Part shown: positions 32,864 to 42,301 of the stretch, one piece after another
How the letters are laid out: each line of letters begins with the position of its first letter
How positions within the stretch are numbered: position 1 is the stretch's first letter
From: Lachnobacterium bovis
Lineage (GTDB): Bacteria; Bacillota; Clostridia; Lachnospirales; Lachnospiraceae
Length of the DNA stretch: 64,000 bases
Assembly: GCF_900111325.1 (NCBI RefSeq)
Contig: NZ_FOGW01000004.1
Location: 200,118-264,117 of the forward strand
Direction of reading: 5' to 3'
Position numbers and translations under genes: made by a program
Notes under the pieces: model-generated
What the model was told of the DNA's origin: nothing
What the model saw: the letters and a program-made list of their open reading frames with translations, nothing else
Database searches by the model: none

Positions 32864-34333
32864 CTATACCAATGAGAAATTTGGCACAAAATTTTCTGAA
32901 AGTTCTTTTTCTAGCGCATGTCCTGCTGCAATCATCTTGTTTTCTTCAAAACAATTAGCTATAAATTGCACTCCGATAGGCATTTTATTTTTATCCAATG
33001 CACATGGAAGTGAAATTGCTGGTAACCCAGCTAAATTAACAGAAATTGTGTATATATCACTCAAATACATCTTTAAAGGATCTTTTAAACTTTCACCAAT
33101 TTTTGGTGCCGTTGTAGGTGCAACTGGTCCTAAAATTAAATCATATTTTTCAAAAGCCTCATCATAAGCTTGCTTAATCAATCGTTTTACTTTTAGCGCT
33201 TTTAAATAGTATGCATCGTAATAACCCGAACTTAACACGAAAGATCCTAACATAATTCTTCTTTTTACTTCATCTCCAAAACCTTCTGAACGTGATTTTT
33301 TATACATTTCGTGTAAGCCCTCGTACTCTTTTGTTCGATAGCCATATTTAACGCCATCAAATCTAGCTAAGTTTGAGCTTGCTTCTGCGCAGGCAATAAT
33401 GTAATACGCTGGAATAGCATAATCTACAAGATCAAGTGAAAATTCTTCAACAATTGCTCCTTTTTCTTTCATAATTTGTGCTGCTTTTAATACTGCTTCT
33501 TTAACTTCATCATCAATACCTTTTTCAAGATACTCCTTTGGAATACCAATTTTCATTCCTTTTACATCCTGCTTTAATGCTGATATAAAATTATATTTGT
33601 CTCTTCTCATTGATGTTGAATCAAATCTGTCATATGAAGAAATTGTCTCTAAAATAGTCGCACAATCTTCAACATTTTTAGCAACTGGTCCAATTTGATC
33701 TAACGAAGATCCATAGGCAATTAATCCAAATCGCGATACTGTTCCATAAGTAGGTTTAATTCCTGTAACTCCACAATATGAACTTGGCTGTCTTATTGAT
33801 CCACCAGTATCAGAGCCAAGGCCACAACTCACCTGTCCGCTTGCAACTACTGCACATGTTCCACCGGAAGAACCACCTGGAACTTTAGTTAAATCCCATG
33901 GATTTTTAGTTACTTCAAATGCTGATGTTTCTGAAGTTGACCCCATGGCAAATTCATCCATGTTAGTTTTTCCGATTATAATTGCTCCTGCATCTTTTAA
34001 ATTTTTAACAACTGTAGCATCAAATGTAGGCACAAAATTATATAATATTTTTGATGCACATGTTGTTTTTATATTTTTTGTATCAATATTATCTTTAATC
34101 GCAATTGGTACACCTGCAAGTGGCCCAAGTAATTCACCTTTTTCAATTTTATCTTGTATCAAACTTGCCTGTTTACGCGCTTCTTCCTCTGCTACAGTAA
34201 TAAAACCTTTAATTTTTTCATCTTTTTCTTTAATTTGTTTTATTGTTTCATCTAAAACTTCAACAGTACTAATCTTCTTATTCTTTATATTTTTAGATAT
34301 TTCAATTGCTGTCATCTTCTCTATACTAATCAT
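32864..34333 (-). CDS. gatA: Asp-tRNA(Asn)/Glu-tRNA(Gln) amidotransferase subunit A
   Basis: A 489-residue amidase that releases ammonia from glutamine. The Ser-cisSer-Lys catalytic triad is visible: Lys in PIAIKDNIDT, and the two Ser in PGGSSGGTCAVVASG and GSDTGGSIRQPSS. Length and motif order are those of GatA. It follows gatC with eight bases between. Ammonia would tunnel to GatB in the complex. Confidence 0.97.
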   Translation of the reverse strand: MISIEKMTAIEISKNIKNKKISTVEVLDETIKQIKEKDEKIKGFITVAEEEARKQASLIQDKIEKGELLGPLAGVPIAIKDNIDTKNIKTTCASKILYNFVPTFDATVVKNLKDAGAIIIGKTNMDEFAMGSTSETSAFEVTKNPWDLTKVPGGSSGGTCAVVASGQVSCGLGSDTGGSIRQPSSYCGVTGIKPTYGTVSRFGLIAYGSSLDQIGPVAKNVEDCATILETISSYDRFDSTSMRRDKYNFISALKQDVKGMKIGIPKEYLEKGIDDEVKEAVLKAAQIMKEKGAIVEEFSLDLVDYAIPAYYIIACAEASSNLARFDGVKYGYRTKEYEGLHEMYKKSRSEGFGDEVKRRIMLGSFVLSSGYYDAYYLKALKVKRLIKQAYDEAFEKYDLILGPVAPTTAPKIGESLKDPLKMYLSDIYTISVNLAGLPAISLPCALDKNKMPIGVQFIANCFEENKMIAAGHALEKELSENFVPNFSLV

Positions 34334-34341
34334 TTTCCATC

Positions 34342-34641
34342 CTACCCTTCAATTGTTTTAGGGACTTTAAATCCATCATCCTTTTTTTCTGGTGCGTTAG
34401 ATAATGTAGCTTCTTTACCGTCTCCACAAGTTACCACATCTTCTCTAAACACATTTTCTATTGGAAAAATATGCGTCATCGGTTCAATATTCTCTGTATC
34501 TAACTCATTTAATTTATCAACGTATTCTAGCATTTCTTCCATATCATGTTTTGCTTTTTCACGTTGTTTTTCATTTAACTCTAATTTTGCTAAGATTCCA
34601 ACATAATCTATTACTTCATCTGTGATTTTATGTGTACTCAT
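34342..34641 (-). CDS. gatC: Asp-tRNA(Asn)/Glu-tRNA(Gln) amidotransferase subunit C
   Basis: A 99-residue clamp that wraps GatA and GatB. The family patterns YVGILAKLELNEKQREK, LEYVDKLNELDTENIEPM and FREDVV are present; the last region is the conserved Arg-Glu-Asp segment. AGGAGG precedes the ATG. It lies 66 bases after aspS. Confidence 0.95.
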   Translation of the reverse strand: MSTHKITDEVIDYVGILAKLELNEKQREKAKHDMEEMLEYVDKLNELDTENIEPMTHIFPIENVFREDVVTCGDGKEATLSNAPEKKDDGFKVPKTIEG

Positions 34642-34707
34642 TTTTGCCTCCTAATACTGATATTATTTTTTGGTGTGATTTATTAGTAATTCACCCTTAT
34701 ATATTTG

Positions 34708-36045
34708 CTATGGTACTAATCTTCTTTGATCTCTTGGAAATAAAGTGGCTTGTCTAATATTTTCTAAACCTATAAGTTCCATTGTAAGTCGTTCTAGTCC
34801 AATGCCAAGTCCTCCATGTGGTGGCATTCCATACGCAAATATTGACAAATAATCTTCCATTCCTTCTTTATCCATATTTCTTTTTTCCATTTTCTTAATG
34901 AGTTCTTCATAGTCATGAATTCTTTGGCCACCTGTTGTTATTTCTAAGCCTTTATATAAAAGATCAAAACTTAATGTAAATTTTGGATCAGTTGGATCAT
35001 CCATTGCATAAAATGGTCGTTTTTTAGTTGGATAATGAGTAACAAAAACAAAATCACTTCCTGTTTTTTCTTTTATGTATTTTCCAATCAATTCTTCCTC
35101 TTCCGGCTCTAAATCGTATGGATTTTTAATTTTTCTATCATATCTTTCCGATACCAAACGTTTTATTTCATCAAATCTTACTCTAGGTATTTCCTTTATT
35201 TCCGGAAGTTCAACTGATAATATGTCTAACTCTTTTTTATAATCTTTCCTTAAAAGTTCAATTGTGTATTTCAAAAAACCAGTTTCAATATCCATAATAT
35301 CATCCATACTATCAATATATCCCATCTCTAAATCTAAAGAAGTATATTCATTAAGATGTCTTTTTGTATTATGTTTTTCAGCTCTAAAAACTGGTGCTGT
35401 TTCAAATACTCTATCAAATACGCCAACCATCATCTGCTTATAAAATTGTGGTGATTGTTGCAAAATTGCTGGTTTATGAAAATATTCTAATTTAAATAAA
35501 TTGGCTCCACCTTCTGCGCTTTTTGCTCCAAGTTTAGGGGTATGTATTTCTGTAAATCCTTGTTTGTACAAATAATCTCTAAATCCACGAGTTATTCCCT
35601 CTTGTATTTTAAATACTGCTCTTTCTCTCACATTTCTTAGAGCCACAGCCCTATAATCTAAATTTGCTTCTAATGAAGTATTTAACTTCCATTTGGAAAT
35701 TTGTAATGGCATAGATTTTTTAGGTGTTGAATAAATCAATACCTCTTTTACCAAGATTTCAAATCCATGAGGTGCTCTTTTTTCACTTCTTATTAGCCCT
35801 GAGATTTTAACGGCCTGGCCTTCCTTTAATTCTGAAAAATCAGATACTATTGATTTTTCATAAACGCATTGAAATAGGCCTTCTCTCCTACGGATAATAA
35901 CAAAAGCAACATCTCCCATGTCTCTAATTGTATGAATTGTTCCTTTTAGACTAACTTTTTGATCATCTTTGATTTCTGAATGTGCAATCTTATCTACACA
36001 TAATTCTGTTAATAATGTTTCCTTTCTTTCTGTAACAAACTCCAT
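34708..36045 (-). CDS. aspS: Aspartyl-tRNA synthetase, archaeal/non-discriminating type (AspS2)
   Basis: A 445-residue class IIb synthetase. It lacks the bacterial GAD insertion and is about 150 residues shorter than standard bacterial AspRS, matching archaeal-type AspRS2. The OB fold (about 25-115) is followed by class II motifs: FTEIHTPKLGAKSAEGGA, FRAEKHNTKRHLNEYT (motif 2) and GLGIGLERL (motif 3). Because gatCAB follows, it probably charges both tRNA-Asp and tRNA-Asn with Asp. The ATG at 36045 fits AGGAGA nine bases upstream; a GTG nine bases earlier is too close to it. A T-box leader controls the operon. Confidence 0.93.
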   Translation of the reverse strand: MEFVTERKETLLTELCVDKIAHSEIKDDQKVSLKGTIHTIRDMGDVAFVIIRRREGLFQCVYEKSIVSDFSELKEGQAVKISGLIRSEKRAPHGFEILVKEVLIYSTPKKSMPLQISKWKLNTSLEANLDYRAVALRNVRERAVFKIQEGITRGFRDYLYKQGFTEIHTPKLGAKSAEGGANLFKLEYFHKPAILQQSPQFYKQMMVGVFDRVFETAPVFRAEKHNTKRHLNEYTSLDLEMGYIDSMDDIMDIETGFLKYTIELLRKDYKKELDILSVELPEIKEIPRVRFDEIKRLVSERYDRKIKNPYDLEPEEEELIGKYIKEKTGSDFVFVTHYPTKKRPFYAMDDPTDPKFTLSFDLLYKGLEITTGGQRIHDYEELIKKMEKRNMDKEGMEDYLSIFAYGMPPHGGLGIGLERLTMELIGLENIRQATLFPRDQRRLVP

Positions 36046-36232
36046 GTTGTACACTCTCCTTTTCTACTACTTTTTGTAGTTACATAGGTGCGGGACGGAA
36101 ACAAAATCTTCTAAATTACAACAATAGATTATTATATATGCCGATTATCAATCTTTTTTGTTTTTAATTTAGTTTTATATAATACACTAATATATTTATT
36201 GAGATTTATTAGTTGAAATTATAATTTTTTCT

Positions 36233-36524
36233 ATAAAAAAAGCCCCCTAGCATCTAAATGCTAGAAGGGCGAGAAAACACTGTTCCCGCGGTACCACCCG
36301 CTTTGAAAAATAATAATTATCTTTCCACTCAAAGTATGTAACGTATACTAATCGAACGAACCTACTTAATATGTCTATAACTTAATCAACATATTTCTTT
36401 CAATCCATCAGCTCCGGTAGTGTTCCCACAAATTTCTCTTTCAAACAACGCTCTCAGTCGGTGACGTTGTATTCCTGTCGACGTCTAAAATTTGGAGTCT
36501 CCTTCAACGCTTTTTTCTATCTTT
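36233..36524 (-). promoter_or_regulatory. T-box riboswitch leader of aspS-gatCAB with GAAC specifier region
   Basis: The minus strand has a complete T-box leader. The T-box sequence GGTGGTACCGCGG is at 36299-36287. The terminator hairpin GCCCTTCTAGCAT / ATGCTAGGGGGC (36270-36242) is followed by seven T residues. Stem I lies in about 36515-36395: CCAAATTT near 36495 pairs with AAATTTG near 36430, and an AG-bulge-like GACTGAGAG region lies in the distal part. Just 3' of the pairing stem, GGGAACAC places GAAC at 36425-36422, offering AAC (Asn) or GAA (Glu) as the specifier. An uncharged tRNA would stabilise the antiterminator and turn on the operon. The fold was drawn by eye; T-box identity is secure, the specifier assignment less so. 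Confidence 0.9.
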
Positions 36525-36531
36525 AAATAAT

Positions 36532-36561
36532 TTTATATCATATAACTTTTTTATTTGTCAA
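36532..36561 (-). promoter_or_regulatory. Promoter of the aspS-gatCAB operon
   Basis: TTGACA (36561-36556) and TATAAA (36537-36532) are 18 bases apart on the minus strand, placing the start of transcription just before T-box stem I. Confidence 0.8.
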
Positions 36562-36793
36562 GTCATTTTTTTAAAAAAAATATATTTTTTTTCATTAAGT
36601 TTTATTATTTGTATCCGATATACTGTTTAGAAACGAGGGGTGATGAATATTTAAGTATGTAGATTTCGTCATCATTGTTTCGTAATATTGCTAATTTTCC
36701 TTATTTTGAAAGTTTTCCTTAATACCTTTCTCCTAAAACCCTTTCGAAAAAAGAGTCCTTTGACCCAGGACTCTTTTTTCATTGTCACGATAT
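36562..36793 (-). terminator. Terminator of the 36794 membrane-protein gene
   Basis: AAAAAAGAGTCCT (36747-36759) and AGGACTCTTTTTT (36767-36779) form a perfect 13-base stem with a seven-base loop and T-run in either direction, 15 bases past the stop at 36794. The remaining 36562-36746 holds nothing I can name. Confidence 0.85.
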
Positions 36794-37222
36794 TTATTTT
36801 TTTATTAAATGAATCAATTTAATGATTTTTACTTCATAAAAAATTATTTCAGCAAGAATTGCGACAACTACAACAAAACTATACCACTGTCCTAAATTGT
36901 ATTCTAAAAGATCACACACCTCAGGAACTACTAAACTAGCAATAAAAATAAATTTAGCATATCTTATCATCTTAATGGAATATCGTCTGATATTACCTAA
37001 ACATATCTCTGCTGGAATTGCATTAACTCTTTCTGGATAACAAGAAAGTATACTTAATCCCATATAAATTAATACTATAATTAAAATATTTATAACAAGG
37101 CTAAAAATTGATAAACTATGAATAACACAAAACACAACTTGCAAAGAAATGGATACAAGTAATAATAACGCACAAATAGCTTCAACAAACTTATCAAATT
37201 TAGTCATATCTCTTTTGTTCAT
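36794..37222 (-). CDS. Hypothetical four-helix membrane protein
   Basis: A 142-residue protein with four predicted transmembrane helices (about 12-32, 36-56, 88-105, 113-132). The loop between helices 2 and 3 is basic (CLGNIRRYSIKMIRYAK), so both ends are probably cytoplasmic. GAGGAAG precedes the ATG. It is monocistronic, followed by its own terminator and divergent from asnA. No family recognised; the layout recalls small DUF2975-type membrane proteins, but no diagnostic residue supports that. Confidence 0.65.
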   Translation of the reverse strand: MNKRDMTKFDKFVEAICALLLLVSISLQVVFCVIHSLSIFSLVINILIIVLIYMGLSILSCYPERVNAIPAEICLGNIRRYSIKMIRYAKFIFIASLVVPEVCDLLEYNLGQWYSFVVVVAILAEIIFYEVKIIKLIHLIKK

Positions 37223-37467
37223 TTTTCTTCCTCTTTCTCAAATTTTTATTAATATATAACAATATCATTATAATCATATCATAAATTCACAAAAAAGTAT
37301 GTACATTTTATAGTTTTAATTTATTTTTTCTCTTGTAATTTTAGGATAATTATATTATTATTGTTCTGTGACTTTAATACATTAAAATGATTTATTCTTA
37401 TAAATGTTTATTATTATATATGCCGATATCAATAAATAAACTTGAGTAAAGATAAAAAGGAGCTACT

Positions 37468-38478
37468 ATGAAAAATTTAATTTTACCAGAAGATTACAAA
37501 TCAGAACTAGATTTGCATGACACTCAATTAGCAATCAAAACTGTAAAGGATTTCTTCCAAGGAATGCTAGCGCAACGCCTAAATTTAACTCGTGTGTCTG
37601 CACCATTATTCGTTGATAAGGCTTCTGGATTAAATGATAACCTTAATGGTTATGAAAGACCTGTATCATTTGATATCAAAGCAGATGGTGATCGTGAAGC
37701 CGAAGTTGTTCACTCACTTGCTAAATGGAAACGTTTTGCACTTAAAAAATATGGTTTTTCTCATGGTGAAGGCATCTACACTGACATGAACGCTATTCGT
37801 CGTGATGAAGATCTCGACAACATCCATTCTGTTTTTGTTGATCAATGGGATTGGGAAAAAATTATTTCAAAAGAAGAACGTAATATGGACTTCTTAAAGG
37901 AAACTGTAAGAACTGTATACAAATGTCTTAGAAAAACTGAACAGTTTATGGCCATTCAGTATGATTATATTGACATGATTTTACCAAAAGATATTTATTT
38001 TATTACTACAGAAGAATTAGCTGAATTATTCCCTGACAATACACCAAAAGAAAGAGAATACTATATTGCTAAAGCCAAAGGTGCTGTATGTATTTTACAA
38101 ATTGGTGACAAACTTGAAAATGGTGAACCTCATGATGGAAGAGCTCCAGATTATGATGATTGGTCATTAAATGCAGATATTCTTGTATACTATCCAGTTA
38201 TCGATATTGCACTCGAACTTTCTTCAATGGGTATTCGTGTTGATAAAGATGCACTTCTTTCTCAACTTGATAAAGCTGATTGTAAAGATAGAGCGACATT
38301 ACCATTCCATAAGGCTGTAATTAACGAAGAACTTCCACTTACAATCGGTGGTGGTATTGGACAATCTCGTATTTGTATGTTCTTTTTAAGAAAAGCACAT
38401 ATTGGCGAAGTTCAAAGTTCAATTTGGCCAGACGAAATGTTAAAAGAATGTGAAAAAGCCGGTGTGAAAATTTTATAA
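37468..38478 (+). CDS. asnA: Aspartate-ammonia ligase (asparagine synthetase A)
   Basis: A 336-residue cytoplasmic enzyme making asparagine from aspartate, ammonia and ATP. It has the class II synthetase-like fold of AsnA: RVSAPLFVDKASGLNDNLNG, HSLAKWKRFALKKYGF, IYTDMNAIRRDEDLDNIHS, VDQWDWEK and GGGIGQSRICMFFL are all family motifs. AAGGAG precedes the ATG. Standing next to the T-box controlled AspRS-GatCAB operon, it gives the cell a free-asparagine route besides the tRNA-dependent one. No T-box is seen on asnA itself. Confidence 0.97.
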   Translation: MKNLILPEDYKSELDLHDTQLAIKTVKDFFQGMLAQRLNLTRVSAPLFVDKASGLNDNLNGYERPVSFDIKADGDREAEVVHSLAKWKRFALKKYGFSHGEGIYTDMNAIRRDEDLDNIHSVFVDQWDWEKIISKEERNMDFLKETVRTVYKCLRKTEQFMAIQYDYIDMILPKDIYFITTEELAELFPDNTPKEREYYIAKAKGAVCILQIGDKLENGEPHDGRAPDYDDWSLNADILVYYPVIDIALELSSMGIRVDKDALLSQLDKADCKDRATLPFHKAVINEELPLTIGGGIGQSRICMFFLRKAHIGEVQSSIWPDEMLKECEKAGVKIL

Positions 38479-38485
38479 TTATATT

Positions 38486-38536
38486 AAAAAAAAGGATTCA
38501 ATGACTATCAAGCATAGTCATTAAATCCTTTTTTAT
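38486..38536 (+). terminator. Terminator of asnA
   Basis: AAAAAGGATT-ATGACTAT pairs with ATAGTCAT-AATCCTTTTT (small internal mismatch), followed by a T-run, eight bases after the asnA stop. Confidence 0.9.
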
Positions 38537-38635
38537 ATTGTTTTTAATTGCATTTTTATAAATCTTTTTGTTGTTCTTTATAATGCTTTTTTGTCTCTTT
38601 GTAAGATTTCTGTTTATTTAATTTCTTAAATAATT

Positions 38636-40558
38636 TTATTTATATAATTCTTCTATTTCATCAACTTCATCTAACCAAATTCTTGCACATGCATCTGAAG
38701 GCATTCTCAAATCACCTCTTGGTGATACTGCAACTGTACCTACCTTTGGACCATCTGGTAAACATGATCTCTTAAACTGCTGTGCAAAGAAACGTCTATA
38801 AAATGATTTTAACCATTTTAAAATCACTTCTCTATCATATTTATCAACGAACGCTTTTAAAGCAAGTCTATAAACTTTCTTTGGACTAAAGCCAAATCTT
38901 AAAATATAATACATAAAGAAATCATGAAGTTCATATGGGCCAACTAAATCTTCTGTTTTTTGAGAAATTTTACCATCTTCTGGTGGCAAAAGTTCTGGAG
39001 AAACAGGTGTATCTAAAACATCAAGTAACACATTACTTAAGACTTCATCTTCACAAGTATCTGCATAATATTTCACAAGATAACGCACTAATGTCTTTGG
39101 TATAGACACATTAACCGCATACATCGACATATGATCACCATTATATGTAGCCCATCCTAATGCTAATTCAGATAAATCGCCTGTACCAATTACTAAACCT
39201 GCATATTTATTGGCCATATCCATAAGAATTTGAGTTCTTTCTCTAGCTTGAGAATTTTCATAAGTCACATCATGTTTTGTAGAATCGTGCTCAATATCTC
39301 TAAAGTGAATATTTACCGCATCCACAATGCTAACTTCTTTAAATGTCGCACCTATTTTATTAATTAAATTAACTGCATTATCATATGTTCTATCAGTTGT
39401 ACCAAATCCAGGCATAGTTACAGCAACGATATTTTTTCTTGGTAATCCGACTAAATCAAATGCTTTTGCAGCAACAATTAACGCCAATGTAGAGTCTAAT
39501 CCACCAGAGATTCCAATAACAACGCTCTTGCAATTTGTATGCTCTAAACGTTTCTTTAGTCCCATTGCTTGTATATGTAAAATTTCTTCACATCTATTAT
39601 CTCTGTACTCAATATTACTTGGCACAAAAGGTGTCTGTGCAATATAACGTGTTAAAACTGTTTTTTCTTTAGTAACATGGAATTTAACAACTTTATGTGT
39701 ATTCTTAACCTCAAAAGTTGTCATTCTTCTACGTTCTTCTTCAATTTTTTCAAAATCAATTTCAGAATAAATAGTTTCATTAGCAAAGCGTTTTGCTTCT
39801 TTTAATACACTTCCATTTTCTGCAATGATATTATGTGCAGAATAAACAACATCACTTGTTGATTCACCATCTCCAGCTGAACAATAAATATATCCACAAA
39901 TTAATCTTGCTGATTGTCCTGCAACAAGCTGTTTTCTGTATAAGCTTTTACCTGTAACTTCATCTGATGCTGATAAATTCACAATCAAAGTAGCTCCTGA
40001 TAATGCATGAGAAATGCTTGGTGGGTTTGGAGTCCATAAATCTTCGCATATTTCTGCTGCTATTTTTAGTTTTGGCATTTCAATACTTTGTAAAATAATA
40101 TCAGTTGTAAATGGTATTTCTTCTCCTGAAATAGAGATATACTTTTCATCAATTCCTTTTCCACTTGCGAAATATCTTCCCTCATAAAATTCATTATATG
40201 TAGGTAGATAAATCTTAGGAATAAGTGCTAAAATATCACCTCGTGAAACTGCAGCCACAACATTGTATAGTTTTCCATTTAACTCTAATGGTAAACCAAC
40301 GAAAAATATAGCATCTAATGTTTCACTTTCCATTGCAATTTTTCTTAATTCATCTTTTGCAGAGTCAAGAAGTTGTTCTTGTAAAAACAAATCTCCACAT
40401 GTATAACCTGTTATACATAGTTCTGGAAAAACAACTACTTTAGCACCATTTGATGCTGTCTCATTCATCATATCCCTAATTAGTTCACCATTATATTTTA
40501 CATCTGCAACTTTTACTTTTGGTGTTACAGCTGCAACCTTAACAAACCCATTTCTCAC
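38636..40558 (-). CDS. nadE: Glutamine-dependent NAD+ synthetase
   Basis: A 640-residue two-domain enzyme making NAD from deamido-NAD. The N-terminal nitrilase-type glutaminase (about 1-290) has the Glu-Lys-Cys triad in PELCITGYTCGDL, PKIYLPTYNEFYE and AEICEDLWTP. The C-terminal synthetase has the ATP loop ISGGLDSTLAL and GTGDLSELALGW. The start is GTG, overlapping the hslO stop as GTGA, with AAGGAG inside the hslO end. Length matches the long clostridial form. Confidence 0.95.
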   Translation of the reverse strand: MRNGFVKVAAVTPKVKVADVKYNGELIRDMMNETASNGAKVVVFPELCITGYTCGDLFLQEQLLDSAKDELRKIAMESETLDAIFFVGLPLELNGKLYNVVAAVSRGDILALIPKIYLPTYNEFYEGRYFASGKGIDEKYISISGEEIPFTTDIILQSIEMPKLKIAAEICEDLWTPNPPSISHALSGATLIVNLSASDEVTGKSLYRKQLVAGQSARLICGYIYCSAGDGESTSDVVYSAHNIIAENGSVLKEAKRFANETIYSEIDFEKIEEERRRMTTFEVKNTHKVVKFHVTKEKTVLTRYIAQTPFVPSNIEYRDNRCEEILHIQAMGLKKRLEHTNCKSVVIGISGGLDSTLALIVAAKAFDLVGLPRKNIVAVTMPGFGTTDRTYDNAVNLINKIGATFKEVSIVDAVNIHFRDIEHDSTKHDVTYENSQARERTQILMDMANKYAGLVIGTGDLSELALGWATYNGDHMSMYAVNVSIPKTLVRYLVKYYADTCEDEVLSNVLLDVLDTPVSPELLPPEDGKISQKTEDLVGPYELHDFFMYYILRFGFSPKKVYRLALKAFVDKYDREVILKWLKSFYRRFFAQQFKRSCLPDGPKVGTVAVSPRGDLRMPSDACARIWLDEVDEIEELYK

Positions 40559-41427
40559 GATTTTCTAATCTCCTTTAAATCATCGATACTAAATTTATAT
40601 GCGGAATTACAGAATTGACACTTAACTTCAATTTCTTCACCATCATTAATAATACTATCTAAATCTTTTTTGCTTAATGTTGAAATTGCTCTAGCAATTT
40701 TCTCTTTAGAACAATCACATACAAATCCTGTTTCAATTGTATCTGTTATTTCTACTCCAAAATCACCTAAAATTTCTTCAAGAATTTCTTCTGGTGTCAT
40801 TCCTTTTTCCATCATTTCTGTAACAGATGCAATATTTTTTATTTTTTCTTCTAATTTATCTACAACTTCGTCACTTGTAAAAGGCATAAGCTGAATAATA
40901 AATCCACCAGCTTCTTTGACCGACTGATCCTTATCAACTAAAACACCTAAACCGACTGCTGAAGGTACCTGTTCTGATGTAGCAAAATAATATGTCAAAT
41001 CTTCTGCGATTTCACCAGTTTGTAATTGGCATTGTCCAACATATGGCTCTTTTAGGCCCATATCTTTAATAACACTTAATACACCTAAATCAAGAGCTCC
41101 ACCAACATCTAATTTACCTAATTTATTTGGTGGTAAATCAACATTTGGATTCATAACAAATCCCTTAACTTCACATTTTGAATTAGCAGTAACTGTTAAT
41201 CCCTTAATTGGACCGGCACATTGAATTTGCAATGTTAAAATATCTTTTTCACCTTTTAACATACTCCCCATCATTGCTCCACCTGTTAACAAGCGTCCTA
41301 ATGCCGCTGTTGCAACTGGTGAAGTTTTATGCGCTATCCTCGCATCTTCAACCATTTGTGTTGATTTAATTGCAAACGCTCTAATACTTGCATCTGCTGC
41401 TGTTGCTCTTACTATATAATCCTTCAT
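40555..41427 (-). CDS. hslO: Redox-regulated chaperone Hsp33
   Basis: A 290-residue holdase chaperone activated by oxidation. The C-terminal zinc switch has CDC near 237 and CQFC near 270, the CXC-Xn-CXXC arrangement of Hsp33. The N-terminal domain carries TAALGRLLTGGAMMGSMLKG. AGGAGG precedes the ATG. It is coupled to nadE by a four-base overlap and lies 31 bases after a methyltransferase gene. Confidence 0.95.
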   Translation of the reverse strand: MKDYIVRATAADASIRAFAIKSTQMVEDARIAHKTSPVATAALGRLLTGGAMMGSMLKGEKDILTLQIQCAGPIKGLTVTANSKCEVKGFVMNPNVDLPPNKLGKLDVGGALDLGVLSVIKDMGLKEPYVGQCQLQTGEIAEDLTYYFATSEQVPSAVGLGVLVDKDQSVKEAGGFIIQLMPFTSDEVVDKLEEKIKNIASVTEMMEKGMTPEEILEEILGDFGVEITDTIETGFVCDCSKEKIARAISTLSKKDLDSIINDGEEIEVKCQFCNSAYKFSIDDLKEIRKS

Positions 41428-41458
41428 GTAATCCTCCTAAATGTAACAATAAAAATTA

Positions 41459-42202
41459 TTAATGGCAATCTTTTTGTGCGACAAAAGTTACAATTTCACT
41501 ATCTTCCATAGCATCTTCATTTGAATATTCATCTTTAATTTCTAAAATAGTAAAACCATTTGTTTCTAACAATTTTTTTATTAATTCTAAAGAATATGCC
41601 TTTTGAAAATGTACTTCTTCAAATTTTCTATATAAATTTTCTTTTTCCTTGATGAACAAAGCTAATTGATATTCATTAACACCACTTTCTTCATCATAGT
41701 AATTATCCCAAATAAAGCTACCATCTTCTCTATTTTCTGCATATGTATTATCCTGCAAAATTTCTTTATATTTGTACTCAGTATTCAAATCAAAAATAAA
41801 TAAACCTTTATTTTCTAAATGCTCATAGACACTTTGAAAAACATTATACAAATCTGTCTCTTCTAGAATATAATTCAAGCAATTACAAGTACTGTATGCT
41901 GCCTTAAAATCACTATACAAATCCATATCTATAATGTTTTGATGAAGATACATTATATCAGAGTCATTTCTATTTGCTGCCACTTCAAGCATTTCTATAG
42001 AACTATCTACTCCAACTAAATCGTATCCTTTTTTCGAAAGTAATCTAGTGATTTTTCCTGTTCCACAGCCTAAATCTAAAATTTTTCCTTCAATTATACC
42101 ATGTTTATGCAACTGTTCATATATAAAATCTGTCCATTGTTCATACGACACATTATCCATAAACATATCATATACCTGTGCAAAACTTGTATATGCTTCC
42201 AT
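41459..42202 (-). CDS. Class I SAM-dependent methyltransferase
   Basis: A 247-residue cytoplasmic methyltransferase. Motif I is ILDLGCGTGKITRLL near residue 42, the strand-2 acid is in GVDSSIEML, and motif II-III is FIFDLNTEYKYKEI. The opening YTSFAQVYDMFMDNVSYEQW is typical of a widespread clostridial group of unknown substrate. GGAGG precedes the ATG. It precedes hslO and nadE in the same direction and is probably co-transcribed. Confidence 0.85.
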   Translation of the reverse strand: MEAYTSFAQVYDMFMDNVSYEQWTDFIYEQLHKHGIIEGKILDLGCGTGKITRLLSKKGYDLVGVDSSIEMLEVAANRNDSDIMYLHQNIIDMDLYSDFKAAYSTCNCLNYILEETDLYNVFQSVYEHLENKGLFIFDLNTEYKYKEILQDNTYAENREDGSFIWDNYYDEESGVNEYQLALFIKEKENLYRKFEEVHFQKAYSLELIKKLLETNGFTILEIKDEYSNEDAMEDSEIVTFVAQKDCH

Positions 42203-42250
42203 TAATTACCTCCTAGCATATAAATCCATTTTTTTTAACTAGAACTAGTA

Positions 42251-42290
42251 AAAAAGAAGTGGCTGTTATTATATTTAACTGTCACTCCTT
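42251..42290 (-). terminator. Terminator of the MraY-family gene
   Basis: On the minus strand GGAGTGACAGTTA pairs with TAACAGCCACTTC (G-T pair and one mismatch), followed by TTTTTT. It lies about 12 bases after the stop at 42302. Confidence 0.65.
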
Positions 42291-42301
42291 TACTTTTTAT
42301 A

